Shown one piece after another: positions 14,581-22,104 of a DNA stretch of 23,493 bases. The DNA is from Eubacterium sp. (GTDB lineage: Bacteria; Bacillota_A; Clostridia; Lachnospirales; Lachnospiraceae), in contig JAMPGN010000039.1 in the NCBI GenBank assembly GCA_023663915.1, positions 1 to 23,493 on the forward strand. Direction: 5' to 3'. Under the pieces are notes generated by a model that saw only the letters and a list, made by a program, of their open reading frames with translations, was not told the DNA's origin and did no database searches. The first letter of the stretch is position 1. Each line of letters begins with the position of its first letter. The position numbers were made by a program, and so were the translations under genes.

Positions 14581-15631
14581 TAAAAAATATTGTATGAGTT
14601 CATATCTGGCATTCCGCTATATAGAAGATGACGGGAAGGACTTTTACGAAAGCGGCAGACACAGGAATTATGTACCGGTGCCAGCAGAAAAAAGGATCCC
14701 GGTACATAATGCAGAGGATATTGACAGGGAACTTACGAAGGGATTTGCAAAAATCAGGAACCATAAACTTGGCATTCTGCTTTCGGGCGGGATGGATTCC
14801 GCAATCTGTGCCTCATATATGGGCGGCAGTGATGCATATACCTTCCGGTTCCTTAATGCCGGATTCCAGCAGGAGGAACTAAGGCGTGCAGAGTATTATG
14901 CGGCATATTATGGGCTGCGGCTGCACTATGTGGACATAAACTGGGACACGGTAGAGCAGTATGTTGACATTGTCATGAAAGAAAAAGCGGCGCCTGTCCA
15001 TTCGATTGAACCCCAGATTTTTCAGGCCGCATTACAGGCAAAGCAGGACGGCATCGGGCTGATGGTCGTCGGGGAAAGCAGTGACCTAATTTTTGGCGGA
15101 ATGAACCAGTTGATAGGGCAGGACTGGTCGTTTGATGACTTTGTGGAAAGATATACGTTCACAGACCCGGTACAGGTTCTGGCAGAACCGGAAAGTATGC
15201 GGTATCTGTACGAGCGTTACCGGCTGCCGGGGAATAAGATTGATTATCTTAAATTTATGGATGAGGTATTTTCAATAGAAAGTTCAGGCAGCTATATGAA
15301 TGCCTTTGCGGCGGCGGGAATGTCCTATTATGATCCATATGCAGGTCTGGTCATGGCAGACGGGCTGGATCTTGGGCGGATCCGTAATGGTGAGCCAAAG
15401 TACCTGATCCGAGAATTAATGGCAAAAAAATATCCGGAAATACCGGTCCCGTCCAAAATACCCATGCCAAGACCGGTAGACCAGTATTTTGCAGACTGGA
15501 AGGGTCCCGGCAGGCATGAATTTAGGAAGGATATTGATATGGATAAATTTACGGGTAACCAGAAGTGGCAGATGTGGTGTCTGGAGAGATTTTTAAATAT
15601 GCATGAACCCATGGGTGACGCCGGAAAATAG
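14573..15631 (+). CDS. Asparagine-synthase-like ATP-dependent amide-forming enzyme, no glutaminase domain
   Basis: 352 residues with the adenylating PP-loop domain of asparagine synthetases: LGILLSGGMDSAICASY (PP-loop 71-76) and VVGESSDLIFGG (165-176), the counterpart of GEGADELFGGY. The usual N-terminal glutamine-hydrolysing domain, which starts with Cys2, is absent, so it would use ammonia, an amine or a partner enzyme. By family it activates a carboxylate with ATP and forms an amide. It overlaps the cytidylyltransferase by 8 bp, so its substrate is probably the CDP-linked or phospho-alcohol group, or a sugar acid of the polymer; this is inference. A plain asparagine biosynthesis role is unlikely inside this operon. 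Confidence 0.75.
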   Translation: MVDKKYCMSSYLAFRYIEDDGKDFYESGRHRNYVPVPAEKRIPVHNAEDIDRELTKGFAKIRNHKLGILLSGGMDSAICASYMGGSDAYTFRFLNAGFQQEELRRAEYYAAYYGLRLHYVDINWDTVEQYVDIVMKEKAAPVHSIEPQIFQAALQAKQDGIGLMVVGESSDLIFGGMNQLIGQDWSFDDFVERYTFTDPVQVLAEPESMRYLYERYRLPGNKIDYLKFMDEVFSIESSGSYMNAFAAAGMSYYDPYAGLVMADGLDLGRIRNGEPKYLIRELMAKKYPEIPVPSKIPMPRPVDQYFADWKGPGRHEFRKDIDMDKFTGNQKWQMWCLERFLNMHEPMGDAGK

Positions 15632-15647
15632 TTTTAGGAGGTTCAGC

Positions 15648-15656
15648 ATGAAATGA
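15648..15656 (+). promoter_or_regulatory. Minimal ORF (M-K-stop) overlapping the flippase start
   Basis: AGGAGG (15636-15641) is ideally spaced for an ATG at 15648, but that ATG reads only AAA then TGA (15654-15656). The TGA overlaps the real ATG of the flippase at 15653. The flippase start is therefore 11 nt from the ribosome site, and re-initiation may set its yield. Confidence 0.45.
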
Positions 15657-17107
15657 ACACAGTATTGGATAAATACAGGAACTGTCCGGTTCAGGTAAAA
15701 GCCTCGTTTTGGTTCCTGATGTGCGCCTTTCTGCAGAAAGGCATCTCGGTGATTACCACGCCGGTCTTTACCCGGCTGCTTTCCACCGTGGAATATGGCA
15801 GGTATAACGTATTCAATTCATGGCTGGGGATCATAGGGATATTTGTGTCCCTGAACCTGTCAGCGGGTGTCTATACGCAGGGACTGGTAAAATTTGAGGA
15901 GGAGGCGGAAGTATTTTCCTCCTCACTGCAGGGGCTGTCCGTCTTTTTGACCGCCTGCTGGACTGCTGTATATTTCTTGTTCCGTGGATTCTGGAACCGG
16001 CTGTTTTCCCTGTCCACGGTCCAGATGCTTTCCATGCTGGTCATGATCTGGGCGAGTGCGGCATTCGGTTTCTGGGCAGTGGAGCAGAGGGTGCATTACC
16101 AGTACCGGATGCTGGTCTTTGTCACGCTGGCTGCCTCGGTGGCAAAACCGGCAGCGGGTATTTTTTTTGTCATCCATGCGGAAGATAAGGTGACGGCACG
16201 GATCCTTGGGCTGGCGCTGGTGGAACTGGTCATGTATACGGGGCTTTTTTTCGCGCAGATGTCCCGCGGCAGGAAGTTTTACAGCTTCAGGTTCTGGAAG
16301 TATGCCCTGATGTTCAACCTCCCGCTGGTCCCGCATTATCTCTCACAGACCGTCCTTAACAGCGCAGACCGTATCATGATCGAACGCATAACAGGCGCGG
16401 GCGATGCGGGGATATACAGCCTTGCCTATTCAGTCGCCCTGATCATGACGCTTTTCAACACGGCACTGTCGCAGACACTCAGCCCGTGGATCTACCAGAA
16501 AATAAAGGCAGGGAAAATAAAGGACATAGCGCCCGTGGCATATATAACCCTCATGGTGATAGCCGCGGTCAACATACTGCTGATCGCTTTTGCGCCGGAG
16601 GCGGTGGCCGTCTTCGCGCCGGAATCCTACCACAGCGCCGTCTGGGTCATGCCGCCTGTCGCAATGAGCGTATATTTCATGTTCAGCTATGACCTGTTTG
16701 CCAAGTTTGCCTTTTACTATGAAAAGACACGGTTCATCATGGCGGCAAGCGTGACCGGGGCGGTTCTAAACATCGTACTGAATTACATATTCATAAGCCG
16801 GTTCGGCTACCGGGCGGCAGGCTATACGACGCTGTTCTGCTATGTCGTATATGACATAGGACATTACTTCTTCATGAATAGGATATGTGATGAATTCTGT
16901 GGCGGCGTAAGGCCGTATGAATTAAAGAAGATACTGGCGGTCAGTGTCCTGTTCGTACTGACCGGGTTTATCCTCCTGTTTACCTATAACCATGTGGTTC
17001 TGAGATATGGCGTGACAGGCATACTTATGGCGGCTGCGGTGGTGAAAAGGAAATCGGTCGCGGGGATGCTGGGAAGGCTGGTCGCGGTCAGAAGGACAGA
17101 GGCGTAA
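15653..17107 (+). CDS. Wzx-type oligosaccharide flippase
   Basis: 484 residues, with 12-14 hydrophobic helices along the whole length and the polysaccharide-biosynthesis/MATE-like features: SFWFLMCAFLQKGISVITTPVFTRLLS at the start, a VEYGRYNVFNSW segment after the first helices, and LVPHYLSQTVLNSADRIMIERITG mid-protein. It moves the finished lipid-linked repeat across the membrane to Wzy. It is the last gene of the operon and rich in G+C (36 in 60 bases at 16381-16440), unlike the Wzy gene, which suggests a separate origin. No clear terminator is visible after it. Confidence 0.9.
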   Translation: MNTVLDKYRNCPVQVKASFWFLMCAFLQKGISVITTPVFTRLLSTVEYGRYNVFNSWLGIIGIFVSLNLSAGVYTQGLVKFEEEAEVFSSSLQGLSVFLTACWTAVYFLFRGFWNRLFSLSTVQMLSMLVMIWASAAFGFWAVEQRVHYQYRMLVFVTLAASVAKPAAGIFFVIHAEDKVTARILGLALVELVMYTGLFFAQMSRGRKFYSFRFWKYALMFNLPLVPHYLSQTVLNSADRIMIERITGAGDAGIYSLAYSVALIMTLFNTALSQTLSPWIYQKIKAGKIKDIAPVAYITLMVIAAVNILLIAFAPEAVAVFAPESYHSAVWVMPPVAMSVYFMFSYDLFAKFAFYYEKTRFIMAASVTGAVLNIVLNYIFISRFGYRAAGYTTLFCYVVYDIGHYFFMNRICDEFCGGVRPYELKKILAVSVLFVLTGFILLFTYNHVVLRYGVTGILMAAAVVKRKSVAGMLGRLVAVRRTEA

Positions 17108-17199
17108 AGGGGTAAAGATGGGGCGGCAGGGGAAGGAAAACTGTCATAAAACATCGCAAACTATAAATGTAAAAAATAGGTGGATTTTTTGAAAAAGAG

Positions 17200-17208
17200 T
17201 GGTATAAT
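17200..17208 (+). promoter_or_regulatory. Extended -10 promoter for the accessory two-gene unit
   Basis: TGGTATAAT at 17200-17208 is a perfect TGn-TATAAT extended -10 box; the -35 region is poor. It lies in the 232-bp AT-rich gap 17108-17339, which also holds a short hairpin GGATA/TATCC (17289-17307) followed by five T, possibly an attenuator in the leader, and nothing else recognisable. Confidence 0.45.
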
Positions 17209-17339
17209 GATGTAAGAAAGAATTTTTTACTATTTTCTTATGATAAAAATGAAGGATAATAGTGTATTATCAATCAAATAGTTGAGATGGATAAGTATAA
17301 GATATCCTTTTTCATATCATATATATTTAGGAGCATTTT

Positions 17340-17948
17340 ATGGAAGAATATGAATTAAAAGGTACCTTAGAAGGATTAGAAAAGATTCTTCAACAAGATT
17401 TTGATATGCCTCAGAAAGAAGCTCGGTTTTTTATTTATATCTTAATCAATCAAGATAAAACGTTAAATATAGATAAGAAAGAACTCGATGAATGGTATTT
17501 TAATCAAAGAGATAAGTATACAGGGCGAATATTTTATACGCATTATTCTATTAATTTCACTAATATAAAAAAAGAGATATGTCATAATGCATATATATTT
17601 ATTTTAGGTTTTTTCTTTTCCAGAGGTTTTGATTTGTTTCAAATCGGATTAGAATTGCTATATGTGATTTGTGAGGCAGTGCGACATGTTAGTGATATAG
17701 ACTATTGTGTTTTTGCACGGATTATTGAGTTGAATATAGGGAATAAAGGAACATTATTTGGCGTTGATGAAATAAAAACAGCTAATAAAGAAGGAAAGTG
17801 TGATTATCAAGACGAAAACTGGAAATGTCCATATTTAAGAGAAAATGATGACTGTATTAATACGAATGAAAAGATAAAGTTGTCACTTGAAAATCTGGAG
17901 AGGAAAGATATTGTAAAAAAAGTAGGAAGCTTCTGGGTATTACAATAA
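17340..17948 (+). CDS. Hypothetical protein, possible winged-helix C-terminus
   Basis: 202 residues, unrecognised. The N-terminal half is helical and acidic; about 84-114 is hydrophobic (AYIFILGFFFSRGFDLFQIG), more like a buried core than a true membrane span. Three cysteines at nine-residue spacing follow (C154, C163, C172), of which C163 lies in WKCPYLRE. The end, IKLSLENLERKDIVKKVGSFWVLQ (179-202), looks like the recognition helix and wing of a winged-helix domain. TAGGAG at 17328-17333 supports the ATG. It lies 21 bp before the papain-like gene, almost surely co-transcribed, with the same AT-rich composition. It could be a regulator or partner of that protein. There are no homologues I can name. 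Confidence 0.65.
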   Translation: MEEYELKGTLEGLEKILQQDFDMPQKEARFFIYILINQDKTLNIDKKELDEWYFNQRDKYTGRIFYTHYSINFTNIKKEICHNAYIFILGFFFSRGFDLFQIGLELLYVICEAVRHVSDIDYCVFARIIELNIGNKGTLFGVDEIKTANKEGKCDYQDENWKCPYLRENDDCINTNEKIKLSLENLERKDIVKKVGSFWVLQ

Positions 17949-17969
17949 AAGTAGCAAAGGTGTGAAGAA

Positions 17970-19637
17970 ATGGATGACATTAATGAGAAGAAGATGGAAT
18001 CGACGCAAAATATATATATTATTGAAACCCATGATGAGTTGGTGACTTTTTTGATGGATATATTAGAAATAGAAAATGACGTAGATTCGGAAGAGGAACT
18101 TAAAAAGAAAAATTCATATAGAATATTGTATTGTTTGCTAGAAGAGATATTAACTTTCACTGTAGTAATAGAAGATAAATATGTAGAGCGGATTTATAGA
18201 GATAGTTATTATATGTATTTTTCGAGTAAACATGCGCAATATGATCGTTTTTGTAAAAGATTATTCCTATTTCATGGGAATATTCTTAATGGGATTCAAA
18301 ATGAGCAATTTGCTTTTCCTGATATGGATACTGACTGGTTACAAAAAAGATTTATAGGAACGGTTACCGTTCGACCATTACAAGAAGGAAAGATTGGTAG
18401 AACGTTAATTAATCCATATTTTATAACAGACATACAGGATACATATTTAAGATGCGCAAAGTACAAGGCATCTGTTTTTGGAAAACAATTTGAAATTAAT
18501 GCGTTTCCATATTCCATGCAAGATGGAGAAACGACAACTTGTGCTGAAATTACAATATTAAATTTATTAGATTATTTTAGTGAAAAATATCCGGAATATA
18601 AGTATATTTTGCCCAGTGAAATTGTTGAGATTGTTGTAAAAAATGGATTTGAGAGGTCTCTACCCAGTAAAGGGTTAGGATATGCAGTCATAACTAAAGT
18701 ATTTTCTGAAGTTGGATTTTCACCGAGATTGTATGGTAATGACATGTTTCAAGAGATGTCGCAATATAAACGGCTCATGCATTATTATATAGAGTCGGGT
18801 ATACCTATTGCGCTCGGTGTAAAAAATGTTGATAATAATACGGCTCATTCAATAATATGTATTGGGCATGGAAGAATTAGGAATGAATTAATTGGGCAAA
18901 AGAAACACGCGGTTTATGATGACGAGTTCAAAGAACATATTTGGATTATTGATTCTGCGGATTTATGTGATGAATATATTATTATGGATGATGGACAACC
19001 TCCATATGCGCAATATAAATGGGAGAGGCATGAGCAAGGTGTGTTTTCAACAGCAAAATATACATTGGGGCATTACGAACCGGTTACCTTAATGGTTCCC
19101 TTGTATAAACGAATGTTTTTGGAAGCGGAAGATGCATATGATGTATGTACTACGGCATTGTGTAGTAAAGTGATAGGAATAAGGAGGTTTTGCCGGGAGT
19201 TGGGTTCGAAAGAAAATCCCATTATAATTCGATTATTTATGGCTTCATCAAGGAGTTTTAAGCAGCAGCGTATTTCAGGCTTTGGAAAGAAAAATGAGGA
19301 AGTTCGAGCGCATTATATAGCAACTTTACTTCCGAGATTTGTGTGGGTATGTGAAATATATAGTAAAGACACATACTGTGAGAAAAAGGTGATCGGAGAG
19401 ATTGTTATAGATGCAACAGCCTCTCCGTATGATAAAGAACAAATTCTTATAGTTCACTATCCGCAATTTATTATGGTTAATAAATTGGAGTGTATGGTTA
19501 AATTGGGGATACCAAATGAAGCTGGTTCAGACGAAAAGATGGAAGAAGGAAATATGTTTGATCAAGTGTTAATTTGGGAACCCTTTGACGGGTATGTAAA
19601 CAATCTTTTTAAGCCTAATGAGATAAAAGCTGAATAG
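17970..19637 (+). CDS. Large protein with papain-like (C39-like) cysteine peptidase pattern
   Basis: 555 cytoplasmic residues with no signal peptide. A helical N-terminus (1-125) leads to KRFIGTVTVRPLQEGKIGRT (126-144). A likely peptidase core follows: SMQDGETTTCAEITILNLL with Gln184 and candidate nucleophile Cys191, AHSIICIGHGR with His293, and YIIMDDGQPPY with Asp340/341. That order (Q, C, H, D) fits papain/C39-like folds. The C-terminal part (about 415-500) has IIIRLFMASSRSFK, LLPRFVWVCEI, GEIVIDATAS and LIVHYPQ. I recall similar RPxxxxxIGRT / QDxET..CA proteins as widespread hypotheticals, but cannot name a characterised family. It may be a protease, deubiquitinase-like or peptide-bond-cleaving effector. 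It pairs with the 202-aa gene before it. Confidence 0.65.
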   Translation: MDDINEKKMESTQNIYIIETHDELVTFLMDILEIENDVDSEEELKKKNSYRILYCLLEEILTFTVVIEDKYVERIYRDSYYMYFSSKHAQYDRFCKRLFLFHGNILNGIQNEQFAFPDMDTDWLQKRFIGTVTVRPLQEGKIGRTLINPYFITDIQDTYLRCAKYKASVFGKQFEINAFPYSMQDGETTTCAEITILNLLDYFSEKYPEYKYILPSEIVEIVVKNGFERSLPSKGLGYAVITKVFSEVGFSPRLYGNDMFQEMSQYKRLMHYYIESGIPIALGVKNVDNNTAHSIICIGHGRIRNELIGQKKHAVYDDEFKEHIWIIDSADLCDEYIIMDDGQPPYAQYKWERHEQGVFSTAKYTLGHYEPVTLMVPLYKRMFLEAEDAYDVCTTALCSKVIGIRRFCRELGSKENPIIIRLFMASSRSFKQQRISGFGKKNEEVRAHYIATLLPRFVWVCEIYSKDTYCEKKVIGEIVIDATASPYDKEQILIVHYPQFIMVNKLECMVKLGIPNEAGSDEKMEEGNMFDQVLIWEPFDGYVNNLFKPNEIKAE

Positions 19638-19695
19638 CTTATATTTAGTTGGAGAACATATAATATAGTAATTATGATAATTACAGGATTTACCG

Positions 19696-19724
19696 TTGAC
19701 AAAGTGGAGAAAAACGCATAAAAT
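19696..19724 (+). promoter_or_regulatory. Consensus promoter of the small gene
   Basis: Perfect TTGACA (19696-19701), 17-bp spacer, TAAAAT (19719-19724). The next ATG is 40 bp further on. Confidence 0.7.
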
Positions 19725-19764
19725 ATAGCGTGGTAATATTGAGTGGAAGGCAGGAAAGCGTGTT

Positions 19765-19950
19765 ATGGCTATAAAGAAAGTGAAGTTAAAGTGTATGCCC
19801 GTTGTGTCGGTTCGACCTCCTGCAGAGAGAATTACTATTCCGAGTAGCCATATGGAGGCTTTGGGGCGATCTGTAAAACACAAAATACAACAAAATGAAG
19901 TTCGGCGTGCTGCGGGCATGGAAGCGGCAGGGCGTTATATGGCACATTAA
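19765..19950 (+). CDS. Small basic 61-aa protein of unknown function
   Basis: The sequence begins MAIKKVKLKCMPVVSV, continues with RPPAERITIPSSHMEALG and ends AAGRYMAH; it is rich in Lys/Arg and Ala, with no membrane segment. AGGAAAG (19752-19758) stands 6 nt before the ATG. The ORF is framed by its own consensus promoter (19696-19724) and a strong terminator (19997-20030), giving a transcript of about 300 nt. This makes it likely to be a real gene, but the same transcript could be a small RNA. I recognise no family. A role with the papain-like protein upstream, for example as its target or inhibitor, is conjecture. Confidence 0.5.
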   Translation: MAIKKVKLKCMPVVSVRPPAERITIPSSHMEALGRSVKHKIQQNEVRRAAGMEAAGRYMAH

Positions 19951-19996
19951 GGACACACGTGGAAAAGTGTGCAGCTATTCAATAGCAAATTGATAA

Positions 19997-20030
19997 AGGG
20001 GAAATCGGTATTAATCGGTTTCCTCTTTTT
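19997..20030 (+). terminator. Intrinsic terminator of the small gene
   Basis: 13-bp stem (19997-20009 with 20014-20026, three G-T pairs), ATTA tetraloop, five T (20026-20030). Confidence 0.75.
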
Positions 20031-20225
20031 GTTATATGATGTTACTAATTTTTTTGGCATATGGATGTAAGGTTCATTGAAATGTATTTTTAGGATTATA
20101 GGAGTATGTGCAGAAATTATTCCAATTTGAAATGAATATTTTTGGAGGATCAATAAATAATATCGAGAATATTAGAAAATTTTCTATAAATAATAAATAG
20201 AAACAGAAAATATTCTGCATTCTGA

Positions 20226-20255
20226 TTGACAACTAGATTAAATGTGTAATATGAT
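20226..20255 (+). promoter_or_regulatory. Promoter for the second XRE regulator
   Basis: TTGACA (20226-20231), 18-bp spacer, TATGAT (20250-20255). The 253-bp gap 20031-20283 is otherwise AT-rich without recognisable features. Confidence 0.55.
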
Positions 20256-20283
20256 ATAAGAAAATCCCTTTTCGGAGGTTCAT

Positions 20284-20823
20284 ATGGATCTTGATTTATT
20301 ATATCAAAATATAAAATTGCGATGTGAACAAAAAGGAATCAGCATTACGCAATTGGAGAAGGAACTGCATTTTGGAGCAGGTCTGATTGGCAAATGGAAG
20401 CAGTCAGCGCCTTCTATTGAAAAGGTTATGGCGGTGGCTGATTATTTTCGAGTGTCGCTAGACGAGTTATGCGGGGTTAAGAAAAAAAAGACAGAGATGG
20501 CATTTATGGATCGCCTGATCCAAAGGACAGTAAATGGAGAAATTAAATGGTTTCCCTGTTCTGGTGGGAGAATATTAAATAATAGATTTGATCTGATACA
20601 AAATTACGACGAGATATACGGCGCCCAGTATGACATCGGAAGATTCTATATTGGACATGATGGAAATGCGTGGAAGTTTTACATGTCTTTGGAGGATGGA
20701 CAATATTTGAAACAGAATGAGGATATTATGCAAATGCAGGAATTATGGAAGTCGATTAAAGAGAAAGAGCAAGAATTGCAAGAAAAGATTGATGAATTCA
20801 AGAGAAATTTTATGGATGAATAA
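20284..20823 (+). CDS. XRE-family regulator with an extra C-terminal domain
   Basis: 179 residues. A helix-turn-helix domain at about 5-63 (NIKLRCEQKGISITQLEKEL, GLIGKWKQSAPSIEKV, the DYFRVSLDELCG end) is followed by a Lys-rich link. A 75-residue domain of aromatic and glycine residues comes next (FMDRLIQRTVNGEIKWFP to MSLEDGQYL), then a coiled-coil-like tail (about 147-175). The middle domain may bind a ligand; I cannot name it. GGAGG at 20275-20279 supports the start. It lies 66 bp before a membrane protein gene in the same direction, probably one transcript, so it may control or sense through it. Confidence 0.75.
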   Translation: MDLDLLYQNIKLRCEQKGISITQLEKELHFGAGLIGKWKQSAPSIEKVMAVADYFRVSLDELCGVKKKKTEMAFMDRLIQRTVNGEIKWFPCSGGRILNNRFDLIQNYDEIYGAQYDIGRFYIGHDGNAWKFYMSLEDGQYLKQNEDIMQMQELWKSIKEKEQELQEKIDEFKRNFMDE

Positions 20824-20889
20824 AGAATGTGGAAGGCTTGCAGGCGATAAGGATTGAAATATTGAAACGGAAAGCGGGGTGGAACAATA

Positions 20890-21852
20890 ATGAAATCATC
20901 ATATTGGAAATGGCTATTTATTGTTCCCGAAGCTTTGCTGTTGATGGGATTTGTTGTATTAGCTTTTTTAGAAAAAGATTACAGGGCATCCGTTGAAATA
21001 ATTATTTCTATGGTAGCGATAGTACTGGAGATTGTAGCGTGTAAATGGGACAAATGCTGGTTTCATGTGGTTATTATAATCGTTCTGTGTATGGTGGATG
21101 TGATTTGGGTGCGTGGTATTTGGTTAAATACTGCAATAAAGCAGAAGATTGTTGCTGATAACAAGTTGGCAGAAAACCCTGATAGCTTTGTCTCACAGGA
21201 CAAAAAGGAAGAAACGATGGAGCTTGATTTGAAAGAAGACCCATTGTTGAAATCGTTGAATAAGTATACAAATGATACTGCAACAAATCAAGAGAAAATG
21301 AAAGATGTAATTACAAAAAATATTAGAACATGGATGACTGGTTGGGACTCTCTTACATTAGGAGAAGCAAGTGCAGAGTATACTGAAAGGAGAGGGAAGG
21401 TAGATGAAATATATATAATTCGTTGTTTACCAGAAGCGGACTCTATTTACTTACAGGATGAGGCAATTAGTGATTATGATAAGTGCATAACGGAACTAGA
21501 AGCACTATATAAAATATATACTAATCCTCAGATAATAAAGGAAGAAGCTGAGATGTATCTGGAAAAGGGCGACTTGTGTCAGAGATTAGGAAGAGAAAGT
21601 GAAGCAAGTACAGCATATCATGAGGCTATTGGTATAGCGGAGAGAGGGGTAGAAGAATCGATTAAGTATGGTATGTCAACAAATGCAAAAGAAATTTTAG
21701 ATATTTTATGTAGAAGTTATGCAGGCATGAAAGTGCTTGGCGCAGCAGAAGACGAGTGGGATCGCAAGCGCGCACAAGAACTAGAAAATGTATTTGGTGA
21801 GTTGAAGAACTCTTTTGACAATATACTTAAGGAAGAAATCAAGAAGCGTTAG
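20890..21852 (+). CDS. Membrane protein with TPR-like cytoplasmic tail
   Basis: 320 residues: three hydrophobic helices at about 7-27, 34-52 and 56-80, then a charged linker (90-140) and a helical domain. Residues about 213-260 read like a tetratricopeptide repeat pair (AEMYLEKGDLCQRLGRESEASTAY and the helices after it). No enzyme motif is seen. It probably acts as a membrane-bound scaffold or sensor; the function is unknown. It follows the XRE gene by 66 bp. An AT-rich inverted repeat (21889-21910) lies 37 bp after the stop and may close the transcript. Confidence 0.65.
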   Translation: MKSSYWKWLFIVPEALLLMGFVVLAFLEKDYRASVEIIISMVAIVLEIVACKWDKCWFHVVIIIVLCMVDVIWVRGIWLNTAIKQKIVADNKLAENPDSFVSQDKKEETMELDLKEDPLLKSLNKYTNDTATNQEKMKDVITKNIRTWMTGWDSLTLGEASAEYTERRGKVDEIYIIRCLPEADSIYLQDEAISDYDKCITELEALYKIYTNPQIIKEEAEMYLEKGDLCQRLGRESEASTAYHEAIGIAERGVEESIKYGMSTNAKEILDILCRSYAGMKVLGAAEDEWDRKRAQELENVFGELKNSFDNILKEEIKKR

Positions 21853-21888
21853 GTACAGTAACACATGGGATTATAGGTTGAAGAAAGG

Positions 21889-21910
21889 GTTTTTTACATA
21901 CATAAAAAAC
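21889..21910. repeat. AT-rich inverted repeat between convergent genes
   Basis: GTTTTTTA / TAAAAAAC, 8-bp stem, 6-nt loop, located between the 3' ends of converging transcripts. It could be a weak two-way terminator. The rest of 21853-22104 contains a possible gene scrap (from 21964 on the plus strand) and the palindrome at 22076-22100. Confidence 0.35.
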
Positions 21911-21963
21911 AGGGTCAATATACGATTAAAATATAGAGGATATTTCCGCTTTTATAAAAGATT

Positions 21964-22070
21964 TTGAACAACAGGCTATATGATAAATATGTTCAATTGC
22001 AAGGGAGTATGGACACGCTGAAAAGGCAGGAGGAGATTTATTCTATATTTTATCGTGGGTATTATTGTGA
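21964..22070 (+). pseudogene. Possible short gene remnant
   Basis: A plus-strand frame reads like ordinary protein for about 35 codons (YDKYVQLQGSMDTLKRQEEI) and then runs into the palindrome at 22076-22100 and the 3' end of the opposite gene, where it loses protein character. A stop at 21955 precedes it and no proper start is present, except ATG 22009 after AAGGGAG. It may be a gene end cut by the repeat. Weak evidence. Confidence 0.2.
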
Positions 22071-22075
22071 GACCC

Positions 22076-22100
22076 AACATAATGCCGAAGGCATTTTGTT
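22076..22100. repeat. Palindrome with GAA triloop, related to 1409-1435
   Basis: The AACATAATGCC left arm, GAA loop and GGCATTTTGTT right arm form an 11-bp stem with one mismatch, 4 bp beyond the stop of the sugar-binding protein gene. The arms match those of the palindrome at 1409-1435. Confidence 0.6.
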
Positions 22101-22104
22101 CGCT

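Noticed and set aside
14573..15631. Housekeeping asparagine synthetase
   Set aside because: It lacks the N-terminal glutaminase domain and is embedded by overlap in a polysaccharide operon.
15923..16336. Minus-strand 137-codon frame opposite the flippase
   Set aside because: Basic, low-complexity antisense product of a membrane-protein gene.
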